DNA of 11,161 bases from Stramenopiles sp. TOSAG23-3 (taxonomy: Eukaryota; Sar): positions 1-11,161 of the forward strand of contig LT642754.1 in NCBI GenBank assembly GCA_900128585.1. The letters run 5' to 3'. The first letter of the stretch is position 1. Every line of letters begins with the position of its first letter. The notes beneath the pieces are model-generated. The model had not been told where the DNA came from. It did not search any database and saw only the letters and a list, made by a program, of their open reading frames with translations. The translations under genes were made by a program, and so were the position numbers. Below are positions 1 to 7,501 of this stretch, piece by piece.

Positions 1-70
<70 letters not shown>
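1..70. repeat. (CTTT)n microsatellite at the left edge
   Basis: A perfect tetranucleotide array, about 17.5 copies of CTTT, runs from the first base of the window to position 70 and then breaks into CTTTCC. It is purine-only on the minus strand. It probably continues beyond the window, so its true length is unknown. It may mark an assembly break, or part of the upstream region of a gene lying to the left. Confidence 0.97.
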
Positions 71-289
71 CTTTCCTCAATCCTTCTCGGCCATCCAATT
101 CAATCGAATGTGTCGATAAGGCTGTAAGGCTGTAAATCAATGAAAATAACCGACCTATATAAATAATACTAATTTAAATTAATAACTATGAATTATTTAT
201 AATATACAAACTTAAAAATTAAATCCATTTTTTTATAGAGTCGTGTCTACGAGGATATGATATTAAAATAATAAGCTTCCAAAAACAAC

Positions 290-420
290 GAACAAGGAGA
301 GAGTAGTAGGAGGAGAGAAGAAAGAAAAGAAGAATCGAACGAAGAATGAATCAATATTAATAATGTACAATGGAAGAAGAAGAAGAAGGAGGAAAGGAAA
401 AGAAAGAAGAAGAAGAAGAG
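290..420 (+). repeat. Polypurine (GA/GAA-rich) tract upstream of alanyl-tRNA synthetase
   Basis: The plus strand here is mostly G and A in irregular GAA, GGA and GAAA units. The stretch 372-420 is 49 bases of purine without a single pyrimidine. It lies 220-350 bases upstream of the start codon at 641. Such tracts can exclude nucleosomes, bind GAGA-type factors or form triplex DNA; none of these is shown by the sequence alone. Confidence 0.85.
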
Positions 421-494
421 CAATATTTAATTATTAATAATAATAATATATATAATAATAGAAGAAGTTAATTGTTGAATTGATTTTAATGAGA

Positions 495-590
495 ATGTCA
501 AGAAGGTTTAACTTCTCACTCCTCCCACAATTCTTTCTTCACATTCCATTACACCCCATTCGTTCAACGAAGAGAAAGAACATTCTTTAG
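495..590 (+). other. Upstream ORF with presequence-like peptide in the alanyl-tRNA synthetase leader
   Basis: ATG at 495 opens a 31-codon frame closed by TAG at 588-590, 50 bases before the main start and out of frame with it. The peptide starts MSRRFNFSLLPQFFLH, has six basic residues (R3, R4, R23, K26, R27, K28) and no acidic ones, and is rich in F, L and I. That composition resembles a mitochondrial presequence. In parallel, the main synthetase frame is free of stops from 512 to 640. The ORF could be a regulatory uORF, the first exon of an organellar isoform, or chance. Confidence 0.4.
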
Positions 591-640
591 CACGTTTAAA
601 TAAACAAAGAAAATACGAAAACAAGCTAGTAGTAAACGAC

Positions 641-3600
641 ATGGCAGACGAAGATATACTTCCGCGCTTGAAAAAGCTGGAACTTGACCTTGACTCTCGC
701 GACGAGAAGATCGTTGAGTTGCAAAACAAAACGGTCGAACAAGCACAGATCATCGATGAATTGAAGAAAAAATACGATGGTTCTGGAAAGGCAGCCGCTG
801 GGGGGGACGATTTCACCGCCAAAACGTGGTTTTGGACCGCCGACGTCGTGCGCAGCACTTACATTCAATACATGACCAAGAAGCGAGGCCACACGTTCTG
901 GCGCTCCTGCCCGCTCCTTCCACCGAACGGGGACGAGACGTTGCTCTTTGTCAACAGTGGAATGGTCCAGTACAAGCCCATATTCTTGGGAAAGATCCCA
1001 AAGAACCACCCGTTCGAGAAGCTTTCCCGAGCGTCAAACAGCCAAAAGTGCATCCGCGCGGGCGGCAAGCACAACGACTTGGAGGACGTCGGGCGCGACA
1101 ACTACCACCACACGTACTTCGAAATGCTTGGAAACTGGAGTTTCGGCGACTACTTCAAAGAGGAGGCGATCGATTGGGCCTGGGATCTTCTGACCAACGT
1201 CTACGGCCTCCCCGGCAATCGCATGTACGCGACCTACTTTGAAGGCAACGAAGCGTTGAACATGCCCCCTGATTTGGAGGCCAAGAGGATCTGGGGCAAG
1301 TACTTGGACGAGAGCCACATTTTGCCTGGCAACATGAAGGACAACTTTTGGGAAATGGGGGATACCGGGCCGTGCGGGCCCTGCAGCGAGCTTCATTTCG
1401 ACCGCATCGGCGGAAGAAACGCACGCGAGCTGGTGAACATGGACGACCCAGACGTCCTGGAGATTTGGAACTTGGTGTTCATGCAATTCTTCCGGAACGA
1501 CGACCGTTCCCTTTCCAAATTGCCGAAGAAGCACGTAGACACCGGGATGGGGTTTGAGCGGCTCGTTTCCGTGCTGCAGAACAAGCGGTCGAACTACGAC
1601 ACGGACGTATTCGCGCCGTTGTTCGAGGCAATATTGGACCTGCGCACGAAAGAGTGGGTAAAGAAGAAGGCCGGGCCAGCGCCGCTAGCGTACAGGGGCC
1701 GCATGGGAAAGGACGACGTCGACGGCTCCGACACCGCGTACCGCGTCATCGCCGACCACATCCGTACCCTTACGTTTGGGATCACGGACAAGATCCAGCC
1801 GGCAAGCATAGGCCGCGGCTACGTGCTCCGACGGGTGCTTCGCCGTGGTGTGCGCTACGGAAAGCAGTTCTTGAACCTGCCAGATGGGTTTTTCAGCATG
1901 CTGGTAAAGACCGTCGTCCAGACGTACGGCTCGGCGTTCCCGGAGCTCACCGCTTCCGGCAACATGGACAACGTGACGGCCATCATAAAGGACGAAGAGT
2001 CCAGTTTCTTGTCGACGTGGGAAGACGGCGCGAAGCGTTTCAATTCCATTGCGGCGGCAATGCAGAAGGCAGGCAGCACCGTCGTGTCGGGAAAAGAGGC
2101 GGCCAACCTGTACCAGTCCTTCGGGTTTCCTGTTGACTTGACGCGCCTTATGGCCGAGGACAAGGGCTTGACCGTGGACGAAGACGGGTTTGAGAAGGCC
2201 CAGAAGTTGCACCAGGAAGCGTCGAAGGGCAACAAAGCAAGCGGCGATGGCGAAGTCAAGTTGGTGCTGGAAGCCGCGCAAACCAACGAGTTAGAGAAAG
2301 TAATGCAGGTGGGCGGAACGGACGATTCCCCAAAGTACATTCGCGACAAACTCACCATCGACGGGATCGCTGTCCAAGCAATTTTTGACGGGGAAGCCTT
2401 CGTCGAGACGGCCGCCAGTGGGCAGCGCGTCGGGCTTGTGATGGAGAAGACGCCGTTCTACGCAGAGCAGGGTGGCCAAGTGTCCGATATCGGCGAGATC
2501 CGGGGCGCCAACGGGGCCGTATTCAAAATGGAGCAAGCGTTGAAGTTTGGCCCATACGTTCTGCACTGCGGTACCATGGCGGCGGGGGAAATCAGCAAAG
2601 GCTCTGCGGTCACGGGGGCGGTGGACGAGGACTACCGCAACATGGTGTACCCTAACCACACAATGACCCACGTTCTGAACTTGGCGCTGCGCGCCGTGCT
2701 CGGGAAAGTCGGCCAGAAGGAAGTGGACCAGAAGGGTTCGCTCTGCGATTCCGAGAAACTTCGTTTTGATTTCAACTGCCAAAAGGGGTTGAAGCCGGCC
2801 CAGCTGAAGGAGGTCGAAGACATCTGCAACGACCAGATCAAGCAGGCCCTGTCGATATACACCAAGGTCGTCCCCCTCGCAAGCGCGAAAAGCATATCGA
2901 CGCTGCGCGCCGTCTTCGGGGAAACTTACCCGGACCCCGTCCGCGTCGTCAGTGTAGGGAAGAAGATCGAGGACTTGCTTGCTGACCCGCAAAACCCAGA
3001 CTGGATGAAATACTCTGTCGAGCTCTGCGGTGGCACGCACATGGACAACACGTCGGAATCAAAGCTTTTGGTTCTGGTCGAAGAGAGTGGGGTGGCCAAA
3101 GGAATTCGCCGTATCAAATGCCTGACCGGCGCACTCGCGCTGGAAGCAGAAGCGACCAGGAAAGCCTTCGAGCAGCGCATCGTTGCAGCGAACGCGCTGC
3201 CGGCGGACAAGATGGAAGCAGAGGAACGGGCGATCTTTCAAGCCCTCGGATCCCTCGTATGCAGCGCGGCGGCCAAGGCGCAGTTCAAGGACGACATCAA
3301 GAAGCTCACCAAGAAAGTCGTCAAATACAAGAAGGAAAAAAGCGCCAAATTAGGAAAAGTGGCAATGGAAGAGGGCAAGCGGATCGCAGAAGAGGCGAAG
3401 ACGAACGGGACTCCTTTCTGTGTGAACTTGGTAGGCTTTGGCACAGACGGCAAAATCGCAAAGAACGTGCTGAAGGCAATGTTGAAGGCCCATCCAGACG
3501 GCGCATTCATGCTTGTTTCTCCCGATAGCAACGGCAAGATCGGGGCGTACGCTGGTGCGGGGAAAGCAACGTCCAAGAAACTGTCGGCGAAAGATTGGTG

Positions 3601-3739
3601 TGGCGCCCTTTCAGGAAGTTTCGGAGGCCGTGGAGGTGGCAAGCCTGAAAATGCACAGTGGGTTGGCGAACTAAGCGCCGCGACTGCCGAAGTGGTTGTG
3701 AAGAGTTCAACTGAGTTTGCAACGAAGGCAATGAACTGA
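641..3739 (+). CDS. AARS: Alanyl-tRNA synthetase, cytosolic type, with N-terminal coiled-coil extension
   Basis: This 1032-residue class II synthetase attaches alanine to tRNA-Ala and edits mischarged Ser/Gly-tRNA. Residues 5-46 form a charged heptad-like helix followed by a Gly/Ala linker, an addition to the usual architecture. The catalytic domain starts near residue 62. Motif 2 is clear from R139 through GGKHNDLEDVGR to the HHTYFEMLGNWSFGDYF segment, and motif 3 ends in GRGYVLRRVLRR (391-402). The editing domain keeps all four zinc/active-site ligands: H673 and H677 (HTMTH) with C796 and H800 (CGGTH). The C-Ala domain ends in GGRGGGKP (995-1002). Length exceeds the usual 870-970 residues mainly through the N-terminal helix and insertions. 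The frame is intact and intronless. No transit peptide follows the ATG, so this form should be cytosolic. It converges with the next gene. Confidence 0.97.
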   Translation: MADEDILPRLKKLELDLDSRDEKIVELQNKTVEQAQIIDELKKKYDGSGKAAAGGDDFTAKTWFWTADVVRSTYIQYMTKKRGHTFWRSCPLLPPNGDETLLFVNSGMVQYKPIFLGKIPKNHPFEKLSRASNSQKCIRAGGKHNDLEDVGRDNYHHTYFEMLGNWSFGDYFKEEAIDWAWDLLTNVYGLPGNRMYATYFEGNEALNMPPDLEAKRIWGKYLDESHILPGNMKDNFWEMGDTGPCGPCSELHFDRIGGRNARELVNMDDPDVLEIWNLVFMQFFRNDDRSLSKLPKKHVDTGMGFERLVSVLQNKRSNYDTDVFAPLFEAILDLRTKEWVKKKAGPAPLAYRGRMGKDDVDGSDTAYRVIADHIRTLTFGITDKIQPASIGRGYVLRRVLRRGVRYGKQFLNLPDGFFSMLVKTVVQTYGSAFPELTASGNMDNVTAIIKDEESSFLSTWEDGAKRFNSIAAAMQKAGSTVVSGKEAANLYQSFGFPVDLTRLMAEDKGLTVDEDGFEKAQKLHQEASKGNKASGDGEVKLVLEAAQTNELEKVMQVGGTDDSPKYIRDKLTIDGIAVQAIFDGEAFVETAASGQRVGLVMEKTPFYAEQGGQVSDIGEIRGANGAVFKMEQALKFGPYVLHCGTMAAGEISKGSAVTGAVDEDYRNMVYPNHTMTHVLNLALRAVLGKVGQKEVDQKGSLCDSEKLRFDFNCQKGLKPAQLKEVEDICNDQIKQALSIYTKVVPLASAKSISTLRAVFGETYPDPVRVVSVGKKIEDLLADPQNPDWMKYSVELCGGTHMDNTSESKLLVLVEESGVAKGIRRIKCLTGALALEAEATRKAFEQRIVAANALPADKMEAEERAIFQALGSLVCSAAAKAQFKDDIKKLTKKVVKYKKEKSAKLGKVAMEEGKRIAEEAKTNGTPFCVNLVGFGTDGKIAKNVLKAMLKAHPDGAFMLVSPDSNGKIGAYAGAGKATSKKLSAKDWCGALSGSFGGRGGGKPENAQWVGELSAATAEVVVKSSTEFATKAMN

Positions 3740-3985
3740 GCAACGATACGAAGGGGACCATGCCTGGGTCGCTCAGTACTTTGATACACAGTGCTTGAAA
3801 AAACATTTAAATTTTCTTAAAAAACATCGTATCTTACGAGGTCCGCTTAAATTATCTACGTAGTCTCTTTATATGACAAGCTTACCGTCGTACACGCCAT
3901 TTTAAAAAAATTCAAGCATACACGCGCCTAGGGACGGCAAATTTGTGCGCAGCAAGCCCTTGGGCGGTTCTCTTGAAGCTTGGTC
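3740..3985. other. Convergent 3' spacer
   Basis: These 246 bases hold the two 3' ends of the synthetase gene (+) and the coiled-coil gene (-). Base composition drops abruptly to AT-rich after the synthetase stop. There is an ATTTAAAT palindrome at 3805-3812. I find no canonical AATAAA on either coding strand; on the minus strand a TATAAA variant lies at 3868-3873, about 115 bases past the coiled-coil stop. No gene is seen. Confidence 0.6.
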
Positions 3986-5503
3986 TCACCCCCTCGAGCT
4001 GAGCTTCTCTTCGTTTTGGCCAGCGCGCTTACTTTTATCCATCTCAAACATCAACCGTTTTACCTCTTTCACAAGCACTCTCTTCTCCGCCTTTAACTTC
4101 CCTGCAAGTTGCGCTTCTTGCCGAAGCGTGTTTACCATGTCTTCGTACATGCTACGCTGCGACTTCATTTTCCTTTTCATGGCCCCCAGCTCGATCTTGA
4201 TGTTCTCGGAGTCCTTTTTCCCACGTCTCATTTCAGCTTCCAGCTCTCGGACTCGGCCGTCCAAGAATGATATAACCTCCCGGTCTGCACTTGACTGCTG
4301 CTTAGCAAACTTTTCAGCATCTTGGGCCTTCGACAGTTCCAGCTCTTTCCGTTTCAAGTTTCCTACTAAAAAGTCTTTGACACTTCCCTTCGCCTTGAGC
4401 TGGGACGACAGGTCCTCGCGCTCACTTTGCAAGAGGCGAACTTTCTGCTCTGCCATCTCTAATTTTTTCCCCAGAGAAATGATACGCTGCATGTCTTGGG
4501 AGGACAGTTTGCTCTCTTTCCTGAGCGTCTCTACGATAGTGTTCGACGCAAAGGCAGAGTTGTTCGAGCCCGCCGGTTTCGCGTTCACGGTCCTGGAGCG
4601 GTTTCGGATCAAGTTGCTTGGGTTGAACGAGGAGATCCCAAAGTTAGAGGTGGACTTCATCGCTTGCTCGTATGGCGGCGGCGGCGGAGGCGGCGCCCCA
4701 GGGGGAGTTTCGAACCCTTTGCTGACTTCGTTCTTGCCCGGGCCCTCTTGCACGGTGGAAAAATAACCAGGGGGGTCGGCTGGCGCTGCTTTGCCCTCGT
4801 TACTGAAGCGCTTATCGCCAGGGTGAAAAAATTGAAAGTACTTCTTGCCTGCGGCGCTCATGCGGCTGACGTCTTCTTCTGCAAGGCACTTTTCTACACG
4901 GGCAAGCACGTTGTCCTCACCGAGCAAACCCGGAAGACCGCTGGAACTCTCCCCCTTATCCTCCTCTTCAATGACCAAGCTGCGCCTTGCCTGCCTTAAA
5001 CTGCTCATGTCTTCCCCGTACGATTGACGCCTATTTCTCTTCGTGGTTGCCTTCAGGGCGTTCTTCTGCTTTGTCGGGGTCCCGGCGCTTGGGCTTAGGT
5101 ACTGCAGCGACTGGAGCCACTTCGACTTTTTAAGCACGCTTGCCCGCAGGGCCATCGTCTCGGCTTTGTACCTCTCCCCCTCCTTTAGCTTTTCAATGAT
5201 TTCTCCCACTTCTATCTCAAACCTATTCCGTAGCATCTGCGCTTCTATCTTGTCCCGTTGCCTTTCCTGCAAGTAACGGTGGCCGTCAGCCTCTAACTCT
5301 GCAATTTTATCGTTCGCAACTTCTAATTTCTTTCGTACCGAGCGCAGCGCACTCCTAGTCTCCTTCAAAATGTCATGGTCGTGGCGCTTTTCCACCTTTG
5401 AAACCACGGAGTCCAACACCTGGGCCACTTCGTCCAAGCGCAGGTAATCGTCAACTGCACTTTTGAGCGAAGCACCTAAAAATCGTTGCAAGTGGGCGGC
5501 CAT
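3986..5503 (-). CDS. Unrecognised coiled-coil protein with polyproline linker
   Basis: I do not recognise a family. The open frame extends upstream to a GTG at 5542, but the first ATG is at 5503 (start MAAHLQRF, with G at -3 and G at +4), giving 505 residues. Two long charged helical regions, about residues 35-135 and 322-490, have heptad-like spacing of L, I, V and M and are probable coiled coils. They flank a disordered centre rich in S, G, P and K. The centre contains an aromatic patch (KKYFQFFHPGDKRF, 220-233) and a run of seven prolines (271-277) followed by Y278, a possible profilin, SH3 or WW ligand. There is no signal peptide or membrane segment. The pattern suggests a cytoskeletal, centrosomal or vesicle-scaffold protein, but that is inference. 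It shares a divergent upstream region with the JmjC gene. Confidence 0.8.
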   Translation of the reverse strand: MAAHLQRFLGASLKSAVDDYLRLDEVAQVLDSVVSKVEKRHDHDILKETRSALRSVRKKLEVANDKIAELEADGHRYLQERQRDKIEAQMLRNRFEIEVGEIIEKLKEGERYKAETMALRASVLKKSKWLQSLQYLSPSAGTPTKQKNALKATTKRNRRQSYGEDMSSLRQARRSLVIEEEDKGESSSGLPGLLGEDNVLARVEKCLAEEDVSRMSAAGKKYFQFFHPGDKRFSNEGKAAPADPPGYFSTVQEGPGKNEVSKGFETPPGAPPPPPPPYEQAMKSTSNFGISSFNPSNLIRNRSRTVNAKPAGSNNSAFASNTIVETLRKESKLSSQDMQRIISLGKKLEMAEQKVRLLQSEREDLSSQLKAKGSVKDFLVGNLKRKELELSKAQDAEKFAKQQSSADREVISFLDGRVRELEAEMRRGKKDSENIKIELGAMKRKMKSQRSMYEDMVNTLRQEAQLAGKLKAEKRVLVKEVKRLMFEMDKSKRAGQNEEKLSSRG

Positions 5504-5748
5504 CTCCGACACAACAATAGGGGCACGAACAAACGGACGCACGCACGGACGGACGGACTAACAAACTCAACTCAATCCAACCGCACAAAACTACACGAGA
5601 AACCGTTGAAGAGTGCAAACCAAGAACAAAGTAACCTTATGGTATGAAAACAAATTTCAGTAACAAACATGTATTCATGATTCATTTAAAATATAATAAC
5701 CTTGGTAATCATCACGTTCTTTGGTTCTTCGTCCTTCGTACAAGTTGG

Positions 5749-5780
5749 GATGGGCCGATGGGCCGATGGGCCGCGGGGCC
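5749..5780. repeat. Tandem GATGGGCC octamers in the divergent promoter
   Basis: Three perfect tandem copies of GATGGGCC occupy 5749-5772, followed by a degenerate fourth unit GCGGGGCC (5773-5780). They form a GC-rich island in an otherwise AT-rich spacer, about 250 bases from each start codon. The core TGGGCC/GGCCCA resembles the site II element bound by TCP factors in plants; whether this organism has such factors is not known from the window. Confidence 0.75.
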
Positions 5781-5901
5781 TTCAATCAACAAAATAGATA
5801 GATTTAATACCCTAATTATAACATTAATACATATGAAATAACTGATCGATGCGATGCACATATAAAAACTGATCCGATCCAATCCAATTAATACAACTTT
5901 T

Positions 5902-6015
5902 ATGAAAGTGAAACGAAGGAAAAGAAAGAAAGTCATGCTGGTCCTTTTTTTTCTTTTTGTGCGGTCGTCGTCTATCTGTGCGTTTGTTTGTGTATGCGCA
6001 TATAGAACCATATAG
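5902..6015 (+). other. Upstream ORF ending one base before the JmjC start codon
   Basis: ATG at 5902 opens a 37-codon frame closed by TAG at 6013-6015, leaving a single base before the main ATG at 6017. It is in a different frame from the main gene. The peptide is a basic head (MKVKRRKRKK) followed by a hydrophobic stretch. An internal in-frame ATG lies at 5935, and another tiny ORF (ATG 5994, stop 6003-6005) lies inside it in another frame. If the transcript starts upstream of 5902, this arrangement would suit translation coupling or repression. Confidence 0.35.
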
Positions 6016-6016
6016 A

Positions 6017-7501
6017 ATGTTGGTGTCGTCGTGTGTTCCCCGGTGCCTTCTTTTGTTGGTTGGACTAGTGCTGGGCGGGGAAGGGGGTGGTAATGTGGTT
6101 TTGGGGAAGGTGCTGAACCTTCCGCCCGAATACCAACGTGCGTACGACTTGATCGATGTGCAAGGAAAAGCTCTGGAAGCGTTTTCCACGGTCTCTTCCT
6201 ACATTTCTTCCCAAGAGAAGAAGGGTGTCGAGATAGACCCTGAAATGTACGGTCGCTACGCGGAAATGTTTGTGCGTTTGGGAGGGTCCCACTACGGCGA
6301 CCGGAACGTCCGGGAGGAGGAAGTTCGCGTAGCTCGTGCCGCCCACATTTTTCTCGAGCACTCGCAAGCCGGCGATCGACGCAACGCGGCGCTGGCTCTC
6401 CAGGTGCAGTCGGACGTGATGCTCGCCACGCGAAGGGTGGAAGAGGGGGCGGCGTTGAAGCGGCACCTGCACAACGAATTTCTCGACACCAAACGGTCGT
6501 TCGAGTGCCCCGCTCACAAGTCTACGAATTTTTCCGTCGTGGAACGGGTGACGCAAGACGTTCAGCGCAGCATCGTGGGGGGGGAGGAGGTGGAGGTCTG
6601 GAACTTCGACGATTTGTCGTTCGAACGTTTTGAGGAACGGTTTTTGAAGCCACGGGCTGTTGTAAACGTGCGGGGGGTGACAAAGAACTGGCCGGCGAAC
6701 GACCTGTGGACCTGGTACAGGCTCCCCGACCTGTTCCGCGAGGTCGGAAACTTTCCGTCGTGGTGGAACGCCACGTTTTGTTCCCAGTCGTACATCAGCT
6801 CTGATTTTTTTGAGCTTCACCCCGAGCACCTGAACGGAAAGTACACGATTCCCCATTACTTCGACAAGGACGAGGACATCAGCTATGTGCTCGGGCGCCG
6901 TTTGCGGCTGCTGTACTCCAGGTTTATGGTGTTTTCCCACCGGGGGGGCGGGGCGGGGTTTCACAAAGATGCATACGACCAGTCGTTTTGGAACATCTGC
7001 GTCTTTGGTCGGAAAAAATGGATCGTTTTCCCCCCTGACTTGACGCCGGAGGAACTGTTCATGGTCTCTGGCCAATTTTTGAACCCCAACGCGGTCGACG
7101 ACGTCCCGTTGGGCCAGATCGAATGGTTTCAGAAGGTCTACCCACGTTTGCCATTTTGGAATATATCGTGGTACGAAGTGGACCAGGGCGAAGGGGATAT
7201 GATTTACATCCCTGCGGGAGGGTTCTGGCACTCCGTGATCAGTTTTACAGACACCGTGTCCATTAGTTTCAATATGTTGAACAAGTACGACTACAAAGTG
7301 TCTATGGCATCCCTGTGCAAACGGGGGGAGAGGCTAGGCGATTCCATCCGTGCATGCAACATTTTGGGAGAAATGAAGCCTCGTTGGTTTGAAGATTCAT
7401 GTTGCGCGCGCTTCGTAGAGCACCCGGAGGATTTCCCTTTCATGGACCCGCGGCACCATGTGTTTCCTGGGCTAACGACGTCCGTGGGGGAGGTCATTTG
7501 A
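6017..7501 (+). CDS. Secretory-pathway JmjC/cupin-8 Fe(II)/2-oxoglutarate oxygenase
   Basis: The open frame reaches back to a TTG at 5957, but the first ATG (6017, A at -3) gives 494 residues beginning with a textbook signal peptide: MLVSSCVPRC then a leucine/valine core to about residue 20. Residues 30-160 are helical and charged, of unknown role. The JmjC/cupin-8 barrel spans about 190-425. Its iron triad is complete: H316 and D318 (HKD) and H405 (GFWHS). K333 in GRKKWIVFPP aligns with the 2-oxoglutarate-binding lysine of FIH-like enzymes. Three N-glycosylation sequons (N171, N251, N382) fit a luminal location. There is no C-terminal KDEL-type signal (it ends GEVI) and no later membrane helix. 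The likely activity is protein hydroxylation in the ER or Golgi, comparable in placement to JMJD8, but the substrate is unknown. A histone-demethylase role is unlikely given the signal peptide. Confidence 0.88.
   Translation: MLVSSCVPRCLLLLVGLVLGGEGGGNVVLGKVLNLPPEYQRAYDLIDVQGKALEAFSTVSSYISSQEKKGVEIDPEMYGRYAEMFVRLGGSHYGDRNVREEEVRVARAAHIFLEHSQAGDRRNAALALQVQSDVMLATRRVEEGAALKRHLHNEFLDTKRSFECPAHKSTNFSVVERVTQDVQRSIVGGEEVEVWNFDDLSFERFEERFLKPRAVVNVRGVTKNWPANDLWTWYRLPDLFREVGNFPSWWNATFCSQSYISSDFFELHPEHLNGKYTIPHYFDKDEDISYVLGRRLRLLYSRFMVFSHRGGGAGFHKDAYDQSFWNICVFGRKKWIVFPPDLTPEELFMVSGQFLNPNAVDDVPLGQIEWFQKVYPRLPFWNISWYEVDQGEGDMIYIPAGGFWHSVISFTDTVSISFNMLNKYDYKVSMASLCKRGERLGDSIRACNILGEMKPRWFEDSCCARFVEHPEDFPFMDPRHHVFPGLTTSVGEVI

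Larger units (their letters stand above)
71..640 (+). promoter_or_regulatory. Upstream spacer and 5' leader of the alanyl-tRNA synthetase gene
   Basis: This spacer holds no convincing protein gene. From 71 to about 280 it is AT-rich, with a small direct repeat AAGGCTGT twice at 118-133. From 290 to 420 the coding strand is strongly purine-rich, and 421-470 is almost pure A/T with a TATATATAATAATA stretch near 448-461 that could act as a TATA-like element. The last 150 bases contain an upstream ORF (495-590) and a stop-free extension of the main frame (512-640). The start at 641 has G at -3 and G at +4, a favourable eukaryotic context. Promoter function is inferred from position only. Confidence 0.5.
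5504..6016. promoter_or_regulatory. Divergent (two-way) promoter spacer
   Basis: The 513 bases between two divergent start codons must hold the upstream signals of both the coiled-coil gene (-) and the JmjC gene (+). Next to the coiled-coil start is a GGAC/GCAC-rich stretch (5534-5559). The middle is AT-rich except for a sharp GC-rich octamer array (5749-5780). A TATAAAAA sits at 5861-5868 on the plus strand, about 150 bases before the JmjC ATG, followed by GATCC/CCAAT-like repeats (5870-5888) and a purine run (5903-5931). Short open frames here look like chance, apart from the uORF listed separately. Promoter roles are inferred from position. Confidence 0.55.

Noticed and set aside
2291-3040. 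249-codon antisense frame inside the alanyl-tRNA synthetase gene
   Set aside because: It overlaps the conserved editing domain, has no recognisable motif and is explained by codon bias of the real gene.
3945-4766. 273-codon plus-strand frame opposite the coiled-coil gene
   Set aside because: Its Ser/Phe/Leu-rich composition is what the complement of a Lys/Glu-rich coiled coil produces; no independent support.
5504-5542. Thirteen-codon N-terminal extension of the coiled-coil protein from GTG at 5542
   Set aside because: A eukaryotic gene should start at ATG; the ATG at 5503 has a good context and the extension lies in a repetitive GGAC/GCAC leader.
5644-5841. 65-codon plus-strand frame in the divergent spacer
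   Set aside because: It is AT-rich, runs through the octamer array, lacks any motif and has unbiased codon use unlike the neighbouring genes.
5957-6016. Twenty-codon N-terminal extension of the JmjC protein from TTG at 5957
   Set aside because: A TTG start is not expected here, and starting at ATG 6017 places a proper signal peptide at the N terminus.
6065-7231. 388-codon open frame antisense to the JmjC gene
   Set aside because: It begins at GTG, not ATG, shows no domain, and mirrors a gene with clear signal peptide and catalytic motifs. GC-rich third positions commonly open such antisense frames.
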